Assembly (NCBI GenBank): GCA_026874595.1
Contig: CM049309.1
Coordinates: 69,236,926 to 69,300,925 of the forward strand
DNA: 64,000 bases
From: Sipunculus nudus
Taxonomy: Eukaryota > Annelida > Sipuncula > Golfingiida > Sipunculidae
Direction: 5' to 3'
Part shown: positions 46,301 to 61,200 of the stretch, piece after piece
Layout of the letters: every line of letters starts with the position of its first letter
Position numbering within the stretch: the first letter of the stretch is position 1
Translations under genes and position numbers: made by a program
Notes under the pieces: generated by a model
Seen by the model: the letters and a program-made list of their open reading frames with translations, nothing else
Database searches by the model: none
Told to the model about the DNA's origin: nothing

Positions 46301-48957
46301 ACTGGTTGATATTACCTAGAATTTTGAAGAGCTGTTATTCCAACATATGCATTTGAATGAACAGTATCTCTGGGCATAATGCTAAAATATATGTAGCCTA
46401 TCCCTCCTGTGTGTTTAACTGCTATGTTAACATTAAAAAATATAAATTTTATCATTTTTTAAGTTACGTGTGTATGAATATGTATTTTTATCAATAAAAG
46501 GCTTATGAAAATAAGTAATTTTTTTTTTCAAAAAAAATTTTCAGAGAATATGCTTTTAACTCCATATGTTGAAAATGGAATGTTTTAGTCACTCAATGGC
46601 TGAGAAATATTCGCTGAAAGTTTTAATATACAGACATTTATATTATATTTAAGAAAATCTTAAACAAATCACAAGTTTAGGAAATCCCAATGTTTTTGTG
46701 TACCACACTGTAGAAATATTTAACTTTCAGTATATGTACATGTCAAATGGTCCCTGACCATCAGTTTAGGTACTGTGAAAGAAAAGCTAAAACAATGTTT
46801 GCAGTATGTTCTTAGACCTTTATACATCTAGTTATTAGTCTAAATCCATGTAATCCATCATACAATCTCAAGGAGATCTATAAATAGGGTGATACATCTC
46901 AAAATAATTATCATGACACATGACCGGATTCACATGATACATATGTGATATATATCACAATATTTCAATACTGGTTGATGATTTATCAATGCTGGTGTAG
47001 CATGTATCAATTCCAGGTTTCCTTAGCATTTTTCTGTTAATAAACTGTCTAAAACACTTCACGCAACTAGTCCATGCCTAATCAATACAATGCATATCAA
47101 TATACTGATATTTGACCTTTCCGACGGCTGGCCCTAAGCCCCGCCCCCCTTAATGATGGTTGCTAAGTCCCACATTTGTCCAAGCGGGCGCATGTATTTA
47201 GTACACAAAAACATGGCATGGTGGCACCCAGTGACTCACTTGCACATGCATATCCCTGAGAACATATCAGATTAGTTTTGCCAGGAAAACTCAATTTGTC
47301 ACAAAACACTTAAAAGAGAGAACCAGAGGTATGTGTATGATCAGATGATATCAAAATGTAGGAAATGTAGGAGCAATGCTGCATGCTCTTAACGGAAGCC
47401 TGGATGCCTGAATTTTTAGTCTGAGCTAAACAGGGTAAGATTTACTTGCATTATTCACATTTTCTTTCAAGTCATATCATATATAATATTCATATACTGA
47501 TGATGACGATGAGTAATACTGACAGTTTGGAAAGTAAACCCTATACCAGTAAAGTTATTTAATAATATGAAACCTCGTAGTTGTTTGTAAACAAAGTGAT
47601 GCCTTGTGACTCGCGACCCAACATCAAAACAGAGCCCGTTAAATGAAGGAAGGGGTTAAATGTGCTGCTTTTGCCCTTAAAATTTTATCATAAAATAAAT
47701 TTGGCATATTATTATTAATTTAAGGCAGAAACAATTTTTTTTCTGTACTCTATAGCCTATAGGTACTGATGTGAATTTTAATTATAGTTAAAATCTATAT
47801 TTTGGACCATGACTATGTTACACATTATTAAAAACACTAATAGCAATAGTAGTCCTATTATTATCAAAGGGCTGAGTTTGTATGCTGAGTTATTATATAC
47901 TGTTTCCCCCCGTGGATAATCCGCTACCGTAGATAATCCGCACCCCTATTTAGATCAACAATTTCTGAGGAAAAGCACATATCCCTGTGTATAATACGCA
48001 GCTTGCTTCTTGCCAAAATCTTGAATGCTACAATTTGTATTTGCCGTAGTCATCGAATGTTCACTGGCTCCGTGGGGGTAAACTTTGCCAGTCAGACCGA
48101 CAGGTCTCATAGAAGAAGATAGTTACACTTAAAATAGCAAAAAGGTTATTCTCCTTTAGTTACCGAGTGTAAAGAAAGGTGCTGTCAAGTGTGCAATACT
48201 GACATGTACCTGTTTTAAGTAAGATATAATTTACTGGAAAACCACCTGTAAAATGTGGGCAAATTACACCCACTTTATATTATATCAGTCCCTTTCCAAA
48301 CTCCTTTATATTATCAAAATATAAATGCTGTGAAATACGACCATCTGGCTATTACAGATTACGAGTTTTTTTCTGACCAAATTGTTATATTACTATTAAA
48401 TTGACCTGCCTAATACTGACACTCGTGCTAATCAAGCGCTGACCCGGTTGATTGCCCATGGGTGAAGTCGCGGTCACCTGTATGGGCTCACCATTTGTTC
48501 TATTGTTGTGCGCATGTACTGACTACCAAACCCTGGCTGGTGGTTTCAACGGCACCTGGGGCCGACCCTAGATTTCCCCTGACCACATGACAGCCTCACA
48601 CGACCTGCTAATCCACGTAAGTGGAGGTGCCCCTGATGTACAACTAATCAATCTGACCATGACGATGTACACAAAACAAATTAACAAAGAAAACCACTTG
48701 GCAATTTTTCCTCCCTTGGCTCAAGTTGTTTAGAAAGTAATTAAGTGTATCACGGATAATCTCCTAAGAGAATCAATGACCCGCCATAACAACCCCAGTG
48801 TTGGTGCCCAATGCGCCATCTACCAACTGACAATGACATTAAATGAGGTCAGCCAGACCATGCATCGTCATGCATATTCAGTTAACAAATCATCAATGTT
48901 CTTCGGCTGTAAGCTACAATAATGGTATATTTTAAGTATTTGAAATTATGACAGTAA

Positions 48958-51382
48958 ACAAGTGACCCATGGGTCATGACGCTCAGCTGCCAAGCATGAC
49001 CTGTGACATCATGGACTGAGATTAACAACTTCCAGTCAAATTTTGAAGAACCAATTTGCCAATTTGTTGAAAATTTTCTATGACAACAGAAATATATATC
49101 ACCTATGTCTGGTTAAAACACAGTGAATTGATGGTCTGAGGAAAATGCATGATTGTTAAGCTATCAAACTATTCCAACAGCTTGCTTGAAACCTGTCAGT
49201 CTCAAAAGGAACACCACAAAGGGCAAATATAAGATCAAAATATATAGCAAAAATCAAGGAAATACATGCAAGCATTATTGAGAAACAGGTGCTTCTGTAT
49301 GAATTTTTATTCAATACAAGCCAACTGTACTGCACTTTTATAAATGATGGTAATATTTATTCAGAAATATTTGACCCAATCCTTTACAAGATTACATTAA
49401 ATATACATCCAACTGCATTCACTTTAACTGTTCTTGAGATAATATGATAAAAAGGAATTAAAAGATGGTTGCCTGGTGGCCATATTGGACTTCTGACAAG
49501 TCTGAAATCAGACAACAAACATTCTCTAAATCGGACCAAACATTAAAGAAAAATTACTGAAACTGCCCTGAAGAAAGAATTTCTAAGGTGGCTAACTGGC
49601 AGACATAATGGATTTCTGACAAGTATGACATTTGATATCCCACATTCTCCAATAAGAGACCATACTTGGGGTAAATTATCCAGTAATAAATGCCCAATAT
49701 AATTCAAAAGGCATGTCCAGGCCCTCATATCAGATTTATAGATATGCAATTGTAAAAAGTGTAAGTCCAATATTTTTTATTATCACTCTGCTTTTCATGG
49801 GGTCAGCAGGGTAGGTAAACTGCCAAACCTGAAAGAAAAGAAATGCAGAAAGCATGACTAAGAGTCTTGAAATAAAACAAAAAGCCATCCTAAATCAAGG
49901 TACACATCCACATATTATGAGAACAAACACTTGCTTTTATATGTGGTGATATATATTAAAATATTCAGATATCTAGGAAACTAAGTTTATTGCTAGGATT
50001 CCATAAAATAAGCTGCAAAATGTTCCCATCATCTTATAAATCAGTAGCTAAACCTTAATACTATACTCTACTAGTCTTAATGCCTGGCTGAAGCATTCTG
50101 ACAACAGTGTTTTTGTTATGAAGTAACGAGGTACTTATCACTGAGCCTTATCACTTAATAGGCTGATACAAAAGGGAGTCATATGTCACCAGTGTCACTC
50201 ACAATTACAGCCACACAGGGAGATGTACCAGCTGGAGTGGGATGGTTATATATACAAGAAAAATAGAGATGGTCTATAAAATAAGTAATTGTGAACATCC
50301 CTGACCTATGACCTTGGCCTTTTGCCCATATATCAACTGGATTCTTTCTAAATGATGGGTAACTACTGACCACTTAAATCTGGTGTAATTACTTGGCAAC
50401 CAATGGGTGAATAACTTTCACCTGCAACCTTAAACCTGCTGACCAGCTGACCCCAAAATCAATAAGTTATTTATTCAAGCAAAAAGACCGATAAATATGA
50501 AGTTTGAGTCAAACTGAGTGATGCATAGATGTGGCATATGTGAAAGACTGAAGGTTTGGGTTGAACAGTTACACTTGAAATATGCTCACAAGCATTTAGA
50601 ACAATTAAATATTGTGACCTTGACTTTTGACTTTTTGACCTCAGCATCAATAGGTTTCTTCCCTCATTGGTAGGTAAGCCATATATGACAGATGGAAGGT
50701 ACAGATTGAAAAGTTTGCCTGAAAATGACTCCACGCAAGAACTGGGTGCTGTGAACTTGACCTTTGACCTCAAAATCAACAGGTCTTTTCCCCTGTTGGC
50801 AGAGAAGCGATATCAGTGCTGGAAGGTTTGGAATGAAAAGTCAAGCTTGAAATGTGTCCACTACCTTTTCAAAGAAGTGGATCCTGTGACCCTGACCTTT
50901 GACCTTGTGACCTCAAAATCTATAAGATTCTTCTCCAACTTAGTAGGTGAGCTATATGTGAAAGATCAAAGAATTGGGATGAAAGGGTTGGCTTAAAATG
51001 CATCCACAGGCTTTTCAAAGAAGAGGCTCCTGTGACCTTGACCTTTTGACCTAAAAAAAATTATGGTTCTTCCCCTGTTGGTAGGTGAGCTGTATGTGAA
51101 AGATGGAAGGTTTGGGATGAAAATTTTGTCTCAAAGAGTTATTTCTGGGGGGTGCAAACACACCCCATTACTTTGAGAATATAGGTCACAGTGACCTAAT
51201 TTCAGGTTTGCAAGGAGATCTTTTTATAACCTCTAAGACTGCATAGGGTTCATGGCCCTAGCCCCTACGGTTACGATTTGTGCCCTGCTAACGGACGGAC
51301 GGCCGGCTGGACGGACAGACAGAAGGACGCCGGACAAAGACCCATCGCTATAGCCCAGCATGACTGAAAGTCAGCTGAGGTA
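48958..51382 (+). mobile_element. Family C-related element, ~2.4 kb
   Basis: Starts ACAAGTGACCCATGGGTCAT then GCTCAGCTG (48981-48989). Ends after GACGGACGGCCGGCTGGACG with TATAGCCCAGCATGACTGAA and AGTCAGCTGAGG. The right half (50290-51120) holds TGACCTTTGACCT modules, with perfect DR1 motifs at 50758-50770 and 50893-50905. The left half is unlike copies 1-3, so it may be a composite of two insertions. Confidence 0.5.
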
Positions 51383-51529
51383 ATAAAACCTATTATTATG
51401 TTTTCTTATACCTAATTTGATAAAGTTCAGTGTGTATACACTTTGTTTGCATAAAATCCTTTATTATCACTCACCGTCGGCCCACCAAACAATGTCCAAT
51501 GTGATGGGGAAAATAGTTTGGAATTATGG

Positions 51530-52901
51530 GAAATAGAGTGAAGTGTTGCATATTAGCATGGATGTTTGCAGCCAAATTGTGTACGTAGGTTGCGCCACCT
51601 ACCACAAAAACCAGAAAGCCGTCCAAGTTGTATACATATGCAAAATTTAAGGCAGACAGGTCAAACCACTACATGTATATGAGTGATTTTAGCCAACAAC
51701 AGACAAACAGATGGATGCTGTGCAAAAATGGTTGCAGGTGGCGCCACCAGTTTTGCGTATGATAAAGAGCTATGTGAGAACTATACACATGCAAAACTTT
51801 GGCCCAATCGGTCAAACGGTTCCCAAGATATGAGCTTGGATTCTGCTGCATAAACTAGAATGTGGGTGGCGCCACCTGTCATAAAATCGAAAAAGCTATC
51901 CAGGATGTATAAACCTGCAAAATTTTTAGCAGATATGTCGAACCACTGCCGAGATATGAGTGATTTTATCCCATGGCAGACAAACAGACGGACGCTGTGC
52001 AAAAGTGGTTGCAGGTGGCGCCACCATTTTTAGTGTATTTTATAAAGCTATCCAAGGGCTACATTTGTATAAAATTTGTAGCCTGATCGGTCAAACGGTT
52101 CCCAAGATATGAGCTTGGATGTCTGCAGAGTCAACATGAATGTAGGTGGCGCCACCTGTCATAAAATCAGAAAAGCTATCAAGGATGTATAGCATGCCGA
52201 ATTTCAGGTGAATAAGTCCAACCAATGCAGGGATATGACTGATTTTATCCCAAGGCAGATGAACAGATGGACACTGTTCAAAAATGGTTGCAGGTGGCTC
52301 CACCATTTTTTGTGAATGTTATAAAGCTGTCCAAGGGCTACATTTGTGTAAAAATTTTAGCCTGATCGGTCAAACGGTTTCCGAGATATGAGCTTGGATG
52401 TCTGCAGCGTAAACATGATTGTAGGTGGCGCCACCTGTCATAAAATCAGAAAAGCTATCCAGGATGTATACGCATGCCGAATTTCAGGTGAATAAGTCCA
52501 ACCAATGCAGAGATATGACTGATTTTATCCCAAGGCAGATGAACAGATGGACATTGTTCAAAAATGGTTGCAGGTGGCGCCACCATTTTTTGTGTATGTT
52601 ATAAAGCTATCCAAGGGCTACATTTGTGTAAAATTTTTAGCCTGATTGGTCAAACGGTTCCCGAGATATGTGGGTTTATGTGTGGAAACAGACGCACAAA
52701 CGGACGCAGAGCGCAGAGGAAAGGTCAGAGGTCAAAACAAAATCGGGGCGCAGCAGTTCACATGTGACCCGAACATAATCCTGGGTTTCGTAAAATTCCG
52801 CCCAGTAGTTATGGAGTTTTTTTCCGCACACCTACGCCGCGGCGGCCGCGGCGGCCAGCTGAAAACATAGTATCCGCAAAACTCTGTTTTGGCGGATACA
52901 A
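51530..52901 (-). mobile_element. Family A element, copy A3 (3' end missing)
   Basis: Reverse orientation. The right end is the complete 5' hairpin (GGCGGATACAA at 52891-52901). Palindromes GGTGGCGCCACC or close variants at 51737, 51865, 52014, 52145, 52293, 52424 and 52573. The left end lacks the GTAGTCG hairpin and CTAG, so it is truncated near 51530. It carries a GCGGCGGCCGCGGCGG stretch near 52838. Confidence 0.75.
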
Positions 52902-54648
52902 TAATTTGGCTCTGAAATTAGGTTGACATAGTTGATGCCAGTGCATATTCATTTCATTTTCCTTGCTTTTCATTACCTGTAGGGTATTTACCAGAAATTC
53001 AATTTATCATTATTATCATGAAAATATCTTATGTAAAAATCAGATGTAACCATATGTATTACCATGCGCCTGGTACATTGGAGTCACCTAAAATAGTAAG
53101 CACTACACTGCTTTGATATAAATGTTCCTACATAATTTACAAAAACCAAAGGCTTTTAAGTCTGAAACAAATTAAAAGTTTCAATATAAATACATGTATG
53201 TATAATTATGGACCCCCTCCACTGAAAATATGGTCCCATGCATGATGCAAGTCCTTCAATTTTATTCTTATAAAACTGAAATATCTGCTTGTAGACCAAA
53301 TATGTGCAGTTGCAATAAGCAAAACCAAACCCAGGGATGGAAGGATGTAGGAATCTGAACCTGCCCCATGCCTGTATCAGTACCAAGGATTTGAACGAAG
53401 GTTACAGTGACATACAGCCAGTAGATCTGCAAAACAAATGCCAATTTCTAATGATATTTAAATGATACTCAAGACCAAATAAATGTGATTTGTTTATTTT
53501 GCTGATTCAGAATAAGTTAATGTAAGTCTTTTCTCTTCAATAAACCTTTCAATTTTGGGTGTATACTGACATTATCTGATTGACCAATTGGTTACGCATG
53601 ATTGACAGGTCAAAAGCATGAATTATATCATCAGCCCTCAGACATGATAACTTTTTTTTCTTTTAAATTTCCATTTCAGTGTCTTTATTAGCCAGTGTCC
53701 CCATGCAAAACCATTCCTTACAAGATTTACAAAACAAATGATCTACACAATGTGTGACGGGAAAAGGTTATGGACCTCATCACAATCACAACTAAAAGAA
53801 GACTGATATGGGGACGCAAATCCTGTGCTGAAGGTAGTGTTCTAAGTTTGTGCCTTGAAATATTTTGGAAGACACCCTGGGCATGCTGGTATTGCTGTCC
53901 ATGAATATACACACAACAAACAACAACAATGCTGCCCCCCCCCCCCCCCAATGATGTACTTTGGTTTCCTGACACCTTTCAGGCAAACGGCACATGGAGT
54001 GACATCCTTGTCCTCTATGGTGTCATGACTCGCACTCCAAAACTGGCCATATTGTCACATGCTAGTCCTCGTCCTAGTGTAAACATATTATGTGCTATTA
54101 AAACCCATAAATCTATCTAAATTGAAATTCTTTCAGATTTTCACAACACCAACCTCTATGATGAATTCTGTGATACTGTTCTTCAGATATCTTGCTGACA
54201 CACACAAACACATTATGTACACCAGGCAGATTGTGCTAAAAGATACTGCCCTGTAACATTAGACATCTATATATTCAGTCAGTCCTGCTTAATTGTATAT
54301 CCTTGACCATGCTAAATGTTTAGTTACTACCACCTTTCAGGGAAACGTAGCATTGCGTGACATCATCGCCTGTGATCAAATGGATCACGCTCGACAGATG
54401 GCTGAATGGTCACATGCAACAACTGCAAGAAATAAAATGTGCTATCAAAACCCATAAAACACTCACTCCGGGGTTACTTTTGTTTGAAATTACACAAAAA
54501 CTGAACTTTGTAGACACTTTAAAAAAACCTACCTACATGATAAATTACAATATTATCCACTATACGTCTCTAGATATCATGTGGACATATACAAACACAC
54601 ATACACAGAATCAAGTGAAAACAATAACCCTTGCTTTGCATAGGGGTC
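52902..54648. repeat. Unassigned region with a ~350-360 bp diverged duplication
   Basis: CACCTTTCAGGCAAACGG (53972) and CACCTTTCAGGGAAACGT (54333), and GTGCTATTAAAACCCATAAA (about 54092) and its relative at about 54439, mark two diverged tandem copies. A C run lies at about 53935-53949. No gene recognised. Confidence 0.5.
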
Positions 54649-55286
54649 ACAAGTGACCCATTGGTCATGATGCTCAGCTCACTAGCATGACACTATAGAC
54701 TAATATTTACAACAGGAATTTTATGACCTGAAAACCAAATTGAGGTGAACTTCAGATGTGATCTTGACCTCTGACCTTCTGACATCAAAGTCGACAGGGT
54801 TCTACCTTAAGTGATGGATCACACCTGAAGATTGTATCCAAGTATGACTGGTCTATAAAGATACTAAAAAGAAAAGGTCAAGGTCATCAGTTTTAAGCTC
54901 CTCTAAGAACTTGGTGGAAACAACTTTGTGTAAAATTTAGGGTCATATACGCAATACTTCCAAAATTATGTATCATAAAAATTTTAAGACAAACTATATC
55001 ATAATTCAGCTGATTGCCAAAAATACTTAATCTTTTGTATCAAATTTTTAATGGTTCTGGTTATACAAACAGGCCCCATAACTCAGAGAATATATGTTTC
55101 AGTGACCTTTTTATCAGGTTTCCCACAAATTTCTTAAGGACCTCCATGGATGTAAAATCAGAAATTTCTAGGTTGCACCAAATCAATTTGTGTCCTGTTT
55201 CCAGACATCCAGATAGCTGGACAGACGACAGACAAAGCATGATTGCTATAGCTCAGATGACTCACAGTCAGTTGAACCAAAAAATT
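54649..55286 (+). mobile_element. Short family C-related element, ~640 bp
   Basis: Starts ACAAGTGACCCATTGGTCAT then GCTCAGCTCA. Ends GACAGACGACAGACAAAGC, then CTATAGCTCAGATGACTCAC, AGTCAGTTGAACC and AAAAAATTC. Both ends are recognisable with a few changes, so this is probably a complete small member. Confidence 0.6.
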
Positions 55287-57033
55287 CATGCCTGTTAAAA
55301 ATATTCACCAAAAAATGTTTCCAGCACAGCACAAATCAGGTAACTGACTGAGAAACTTTGAATTTTGTGTTAACTTTTCCATCCTTTATTGCATTGGTGG
55401 GAACAGTCTTTATGTCATTAGCAAATACTGAACAAGAAACATTGGAAATTTAATAATTCTATACTTGATTTTATCAGTGGTACTCAATGAGACTTACAGC
55501 CCAAGACAGAGATGTTCACCTTGTTGGAGTAATATATAAACCAAGAAGCAAGGTCAAAACTCCATATATCTGTGTGACAGTCATATTTCCAATACGGCCC
55601 ATTCATCATTTAACTCGCCTTGGAGCTGACAAGCACTAACATACCACATGATTCATAAAAGGTCAGAGGTCGCATGACATTTTGATCTAATGTACATCAG
55701 TCACACAGGTGTTTCATTTTTCTGGCATTAGGGATCATTCAGTTTTACCAATTTTACATTTGTTTTTTCTTCTGGGAACTATCACTGGGGAGAAATATTT
55801 ATCAGCAGATTTGACAGATGTGTTTAAAATATGCTCGATAATGATGATTTGTGTGGAACAGTGAACACTCTGTTCTTACAGAACCATTAAACAGTAGTAG
55901 CAATAGATTTTATAAAATATTGCTAATCAAGATTTAATGGTTGTTTTCTGCTAGAAATTTTGTGTGAGCTATTTGGTATTAGTTTAAATTATCAAGGACA
56001 GATCACAGGTTGGCATTCACCATTTGAGAGAAATTGCCTGAAAGGAATGGTGCCTTTTCAAATCTTCAGCAATAACATCTCGGCATCACCCAAGGCAATG
56101 GCTGGCTCATTATACACTGCTGGTCACCAATTCCCTGGCTCTTGTGTTTTCGCAATCTTGTCTGACAGCAAACTTACGGCTCGCACACAAATTCAGCTTT
56201 GGATGGTTCATGCTGCACTGGCTTTTAAAGATTACGAAGATCGTAACTCACAGCACCAGACTACAGTGCATCCATATTTAACTCATAACTAGGCATACTA
56301 TCAATGCAAGCTGCTGTTTACCAATCTACAACAAATAAAGTGAGCCTTATTTTTCTGAAGCTTCGGGAGACAAGCTTTTTGTGAGGAAAAATGATCTCAC
56401 AGCAAGGGTATCTAACAAAGACCATTGCTATCTCAGAGAGAATCATGAAACAGTTTTATGTAAGAGTTTAGTCCATCAATAGGCCAGGACCAATATGAAT
56501 TTTAAGTTCTTTGCAGACCGCCTTTCACAGAAAATACTTTGTACCTGTTGTCAATCATATATTCTACCAAAATATGAAAACCCTTCCTGACATGAATACC
56601 CAGCATATGATGTCACAATCAGATGATGACAGGTTTGTCAGTTTCTTTAAGAGTCCACAGGTGGTGTAAGTGGAGAAATCTGTCCTTAATCAGGACTGCA
56701 TTTTCAATGTTACAATTTTCTACTAAGGTTTTAGATCCTAATTCCAAATACACAAAAAACAAACATATATTCAGATAATGCTGAAATGGTCCATTAAAGA
56801 ATGACATTAATTAAATTCTATACTGTGTATTAAGACAGTGGAACAATATATATATTTATTGATAAGTATTTTTATGGCAAATGGTACTAATTATCACCCC
56901 AAAAAATGAGATGTACCTACTTGGCCATGCTCTTTGGCACCTCTGCTACTAATTTTTATATTTGTTTTTATATTTTTACTTTAAGCTATCAACAGATCTG
57001 TATGTGCCTTGCAGATTACTGTTGCCAATAACA
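55287..57033. other. No gene established; one 110-codon open frame
   Basis: The plus frame 55960-56292 (starting MCELFGISLNYQGQ) has no motif I recognise and no convincing splice or polyadenylation context. The rest is AT-rich and unassigned. Confidence 0.35.
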
Positions 57034-58220
57034 AGACTAGATGTGTCAGAACAACACAAATGCCCCCGCCTGGAGCAAATTGGAAATATTTGTTAAATTT
57101 GTTAAATTTTTTAAGTTCAGGAGCTGTCATATGGTCAAAAGTAGATCAACCAGGACAAAATGCAAACTCAATCTGTAACGGGTCATTATCAAGCAACACA
57201 CCGAAAATCAGGTCAGTATCTGCAGGCATTGTGAAAAAAGTCCATACATGTGCATTTTTCATAAAAAATTCTATTTTTCATGAAATTTTCTATGTTCAGG
57301 ATCTGTCATATGGTCAAAAATAGGTCAACTAGGACGAAAGGCAAACCTGATCTGTAAGTGGACATTATGCGCCCACAGACCAAAAAATAGGCCAGTATCT
57401 GTAAGCATTAAATTGCAAACTAGAATATTAGGAAAAGCTGATAATCAGTTATAAATTTAAACTGGAGAGGTATGTACCATGTTTCATAACAATCCACCAA
57501 ATGCTTCCTGAGAAATAAGCTCCTAAGGTCTTTTCTATTCTAAGCTCTATGACCTAGAAAAGTAGGCCAAGATCACCCATCTTTGAACTTGACCAAGATT
57601 TTGTAAATATGCAATAGCACTGAAGAAATGAAGTTCCTATGTTGAATACCTTTAGAGATATCCTGCACAAGAGGCCAAAATCGAAAAATCCAATAAAAAT
57701 TCATTAAAAAATTAGAAATTGTAGGTGGCACCACTGAAAATGTGCAGCACCTACAGACCATCAGTCCCAATGATCATAGCAAGTTTTGTGAAAATCCACG
57801 CAATGGTTCCTGAGATATAAGCTTCTAAGTGTTTTTCTATAATCATCTCTAAAACAAAGAAAATTAGGTAAAGGTCACCCATCTTCAAACTTGACCAAGA
57901 TTTTGTTGATATACATCTTAACCGAAGAAATAAAAATTCCTACAGCATATCCTGTAAGAAATATCCTGCTTACAAGGCCAAAGGTGAAATATCTGATAAA
58001 AATTCATAAAAAACCCGTAACTGCAGGCATTGCAAAAAAAAGTCCGTACATGTGTATTTGTTATGAAAAGTTCTACTTTTCATGAAATTTTCTAAGTTCA
58101 GGAGCCGTAAAACGGTCAAAAGTAGGTCAACCGGGACAAAACGCAAACTCGATCTGTAACTGGTCATTATCTGCCAACACACCAAAAATAAGGCCAATAT
58201 CTGCAGGAAATGGAAACATT
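57034..58220. repeat. Compound repeat with ~200 bp and ~315 bp units
   Basis: Three copies of a ~200 bp unit containing AAGTTCAGGAGC(T/C)GT, GGTCAAAAGTAGGTCAA and TCTGCAGGCATTG lie near 57110, 57290 and 58090. Two diverged ~315 bp units with CACCCATCTT, GAACTTGACCAAGATTTTGT and CAAGAGGCC lie between them. The left edge ACAAGACTAGATGTGTCAGA has a small TGTGT/ACACA hairpin like other element starts here. Confidence 0.6.
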
Positions 58221-61200
58221 TCATTTTTTATTAAACAACTACCTTTTATATTCTCATTTAACAGATATCACCTTCTACAAGCCATGAACCTATCCTTCAA
58301 ATATACACATCTAAACATGATCAACAGAGATCTATACACAAAGATATAAAGCATTGCTCTGTCTGAACAAAACACTGTCCAGTGACACCTCTGGAGCCTG
58401 TGTCAATCCTGTAATATGGCTTTGCTACAACAGCCCTTTTGAGGTTTCATCCGACTTTCACAAAAGGCCAAGTCAACAGACATGATGAACGTGGAGTCAG
58501 TCTGATGTAGCGTGAAAACAAAAAACGTGCCCCCTGAGACAAAAATGACACCAGGTTTATTGGATCCAGACATGATCTGGTGCCAGTATGTAAGGCAGGC
58601 CTGTGTATTCCCATGGATCGAGTTTTTGATTCAACTTGATTATTGATTTTTGCCTTTTTTATTTGATTCTTGATTTGATTATTGCTAAACATATACATCT
58701 ATGGTTAACCAATATTCCTTCCAGGTGATGCTGAGATTAGGCCCTTATAATGTAACTATTCACTGATGGAGACCAAGTAACATGCATTTCTGTGCTAATT
58801 AATGTAACAGATGTCAGATTTACTAATAAGATGACCTTCCTTGTCAAGCAATAGTGTCATTTCACCATGTAAACTGTTTTTCTATCCTTTTGTATGAGCT
58901 AGCCATAAATAGCTCTTCAAATTATTCCAAATGTAATAACTTAAATTACTTGATTATTTTGTTCCCAATGCTGCAAGTGTCCAATTATTAGCTTCAGTTG
59001 TATTTTTACAACCGTAATGTAAAGTCATATCCTGATAAAATGATTAGTTAGTTATATGTAATGTTACAGCCGTAATGTAATCTCATTTTCTGATAAAAAT
59101 GATATTCTCAGTACTGAGGGAGAATGAGTTGTAATGTATAATGAGCATGTCATTTTATACCTGTCATAAATATTTTTCAATTATGCAAAATATATTGCAA
59201 AATTTTACAAGAGATGTAGAGATATACATGTCAATGCCAAGACAGTGCTCCCACTCATTTCTAAACCAGCTCTGACCAGATTGATGCTGGTTTTATCATA
59301 AATCTGTCATTCTTTATTCAATTTAAAGTTCTCAATCAATTGCCCTAGAAATTACCGATCACATCACAAACAGGCCTAAATGAAGAATATCCTACAAAAG
59401 CAACCCAGCCAATAACAAAATCACCCCTAGGAACTGTATGACATTTGCCTTAAAACTCTTGAGCAATTAACTTGAGCATGAGTGCAAAAATGAGCAGAAT
59501 TTGATATAGGTGAGATTTAAACAGCAAAATATGGACAGTCCAACATTAGACACTCCAGAAATTTCCCTGTTTTACAGATTATGGAATAGTTGAACCAATT
59601 ATTAATCAATCAATGATCAGATTGGTGAAATGGATGATGGATCATGAAATATGAACAGACTCCAATCACTAACCAATTGACTTTTTTCTTAAACACTTCC
59701 CCCAAATGAACATCTCCCAAATATTCACAAATATTCTTGTACAGTACATACAGCAGCAACACCATGGAGGAGGGAGTAAACACTATATCCTTTCTCATTT
59801 GGGACACAAAGAGAATCAACTCTGCCTAACACATTGTTAGGCATTATTCCATGAATAAAGGGACATTTAGGATGAAACACCAAGAATCCTTAACCACCTT
59901 GTGAAATATGTATGGCTGGTAAACTTTTCTTTGATGAAGCTGAGACTGGTCTGTCCTGCTCCTAAACTACATTGTCTCTGTCTGTAGACAGACTGGCTGC
60001 TGGTACAGGAATATCAACAGTTGTCTACCTATATACACATGGCCATTGTGAAAGTTAAGCAAAGAGCAATCTATTAAAAGTGTACATCTTAACTGAATCT
60101 TTATCTTCTCTTAAAGTACTTTTTATGTGTTTTAATTGTCTGACAGCAGTAAGCAGTTTACCAGGTAGTTTACAAACTTCAGTAGATCATTTTTCTTTAT
60201 ATCATAATGGGACTAAGTCCACAGAAATATTTGGCTTGTTCTCAATACCTTCCTGAAAGGCAGAAGAGAATTCAAAATTCTGACAAAATACAAATGCATG
60301 CAGAGAATGAATTTGATTGAATGGTTCTGTGCCCAGAATGAAAAACATATAACTATTTGCTGTTTTCGCAAGACACAAAAACGCACACCATAACATATGA
60401 ATTCTGATATGGGTACCTGGCACTGCCAGTATAATGCAGGCCACGTAATATTCTGCTATAGGCCTTCAAGGGTCAGATAATCATCTTTACTACATCTATT
60501 GATGTTGCTTTGATGTGGCAGGAACACATTCTGTGATTGGAATCTCCCAGGTAAATCTAATACTTGTCATACACGCAAGCTTAGCAAGCCTTAATTGACC
60601 TTGGTCTAAGCTTTGTACTCGGTTGACCACAAATCCTTGATACAGTTACTGCATCATCTGTTTAACTATTTTTGTTAATCTATCATGATGCTTCTTTTCT
60701 TTTATGAATTAATATTGTTGCATACTTGATTTAATATTTAATTCTATATGACAAAGAAGCAAGTTAAGTTAGAATGCAAATTAATGGTTAACTGACTTAG
60801 CTTAAAAAGTCAATTTAATTTATGTCTATAACTAAACTTCCTTGTCTTTCATTGTCATTACACTGAATATAAAATAAAGTATAAAACTTTATTATTAATT
60901 TTTTTATGTTAAATTATATTACATAGTTTTAAAAGCATGCTTTTAAAGCCTAGTCCCTTATTAGAATGGGATGAAATTTCACAAAAACAATTTAAACATC
61001 ATAAAGGCAAATATTAGTGGGTGTGTAAACTTCAAGAATGCAGCCCAAATATTGTTTAAGTCACATTGCTGAAAGTGAAGGAGTTTGTTTTTTTTCTGAT
61101 TCAGTACACACAACCATGTACATGTCAGGTTCTCTTTAAATTATTACATGAAACTAGCAGTAAAAGCCCAAGAAGAGTCGTGATGCCAAGGCTAATGTGT

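Larger units (their letters stand above)
41703..48957. other. AT-rich sequence, no gene established
   Basis: Apart from an unassigned frame (42140-42502) and a small tandem repeat (43114-43330), nothing is recognised. A GC-rich patch at about 47120-47200 contains CCCCGCCCCCC. 47900-47955 has ATAATCCGC repeats reminiscent of transposon ends, but no partner end was found. Confidence 0.4.

Noticed and set aside
47900-47960. ATAATCCGC repeats resembling a transposon end
   Set aside because: No matching inverted end with flanking TA was found in the following sequence.
55960-56292. 110-codon plus frame
   Set aside because: No recognised motif and no clear gene signals; chance frames of this length are plausible in 64 kb.
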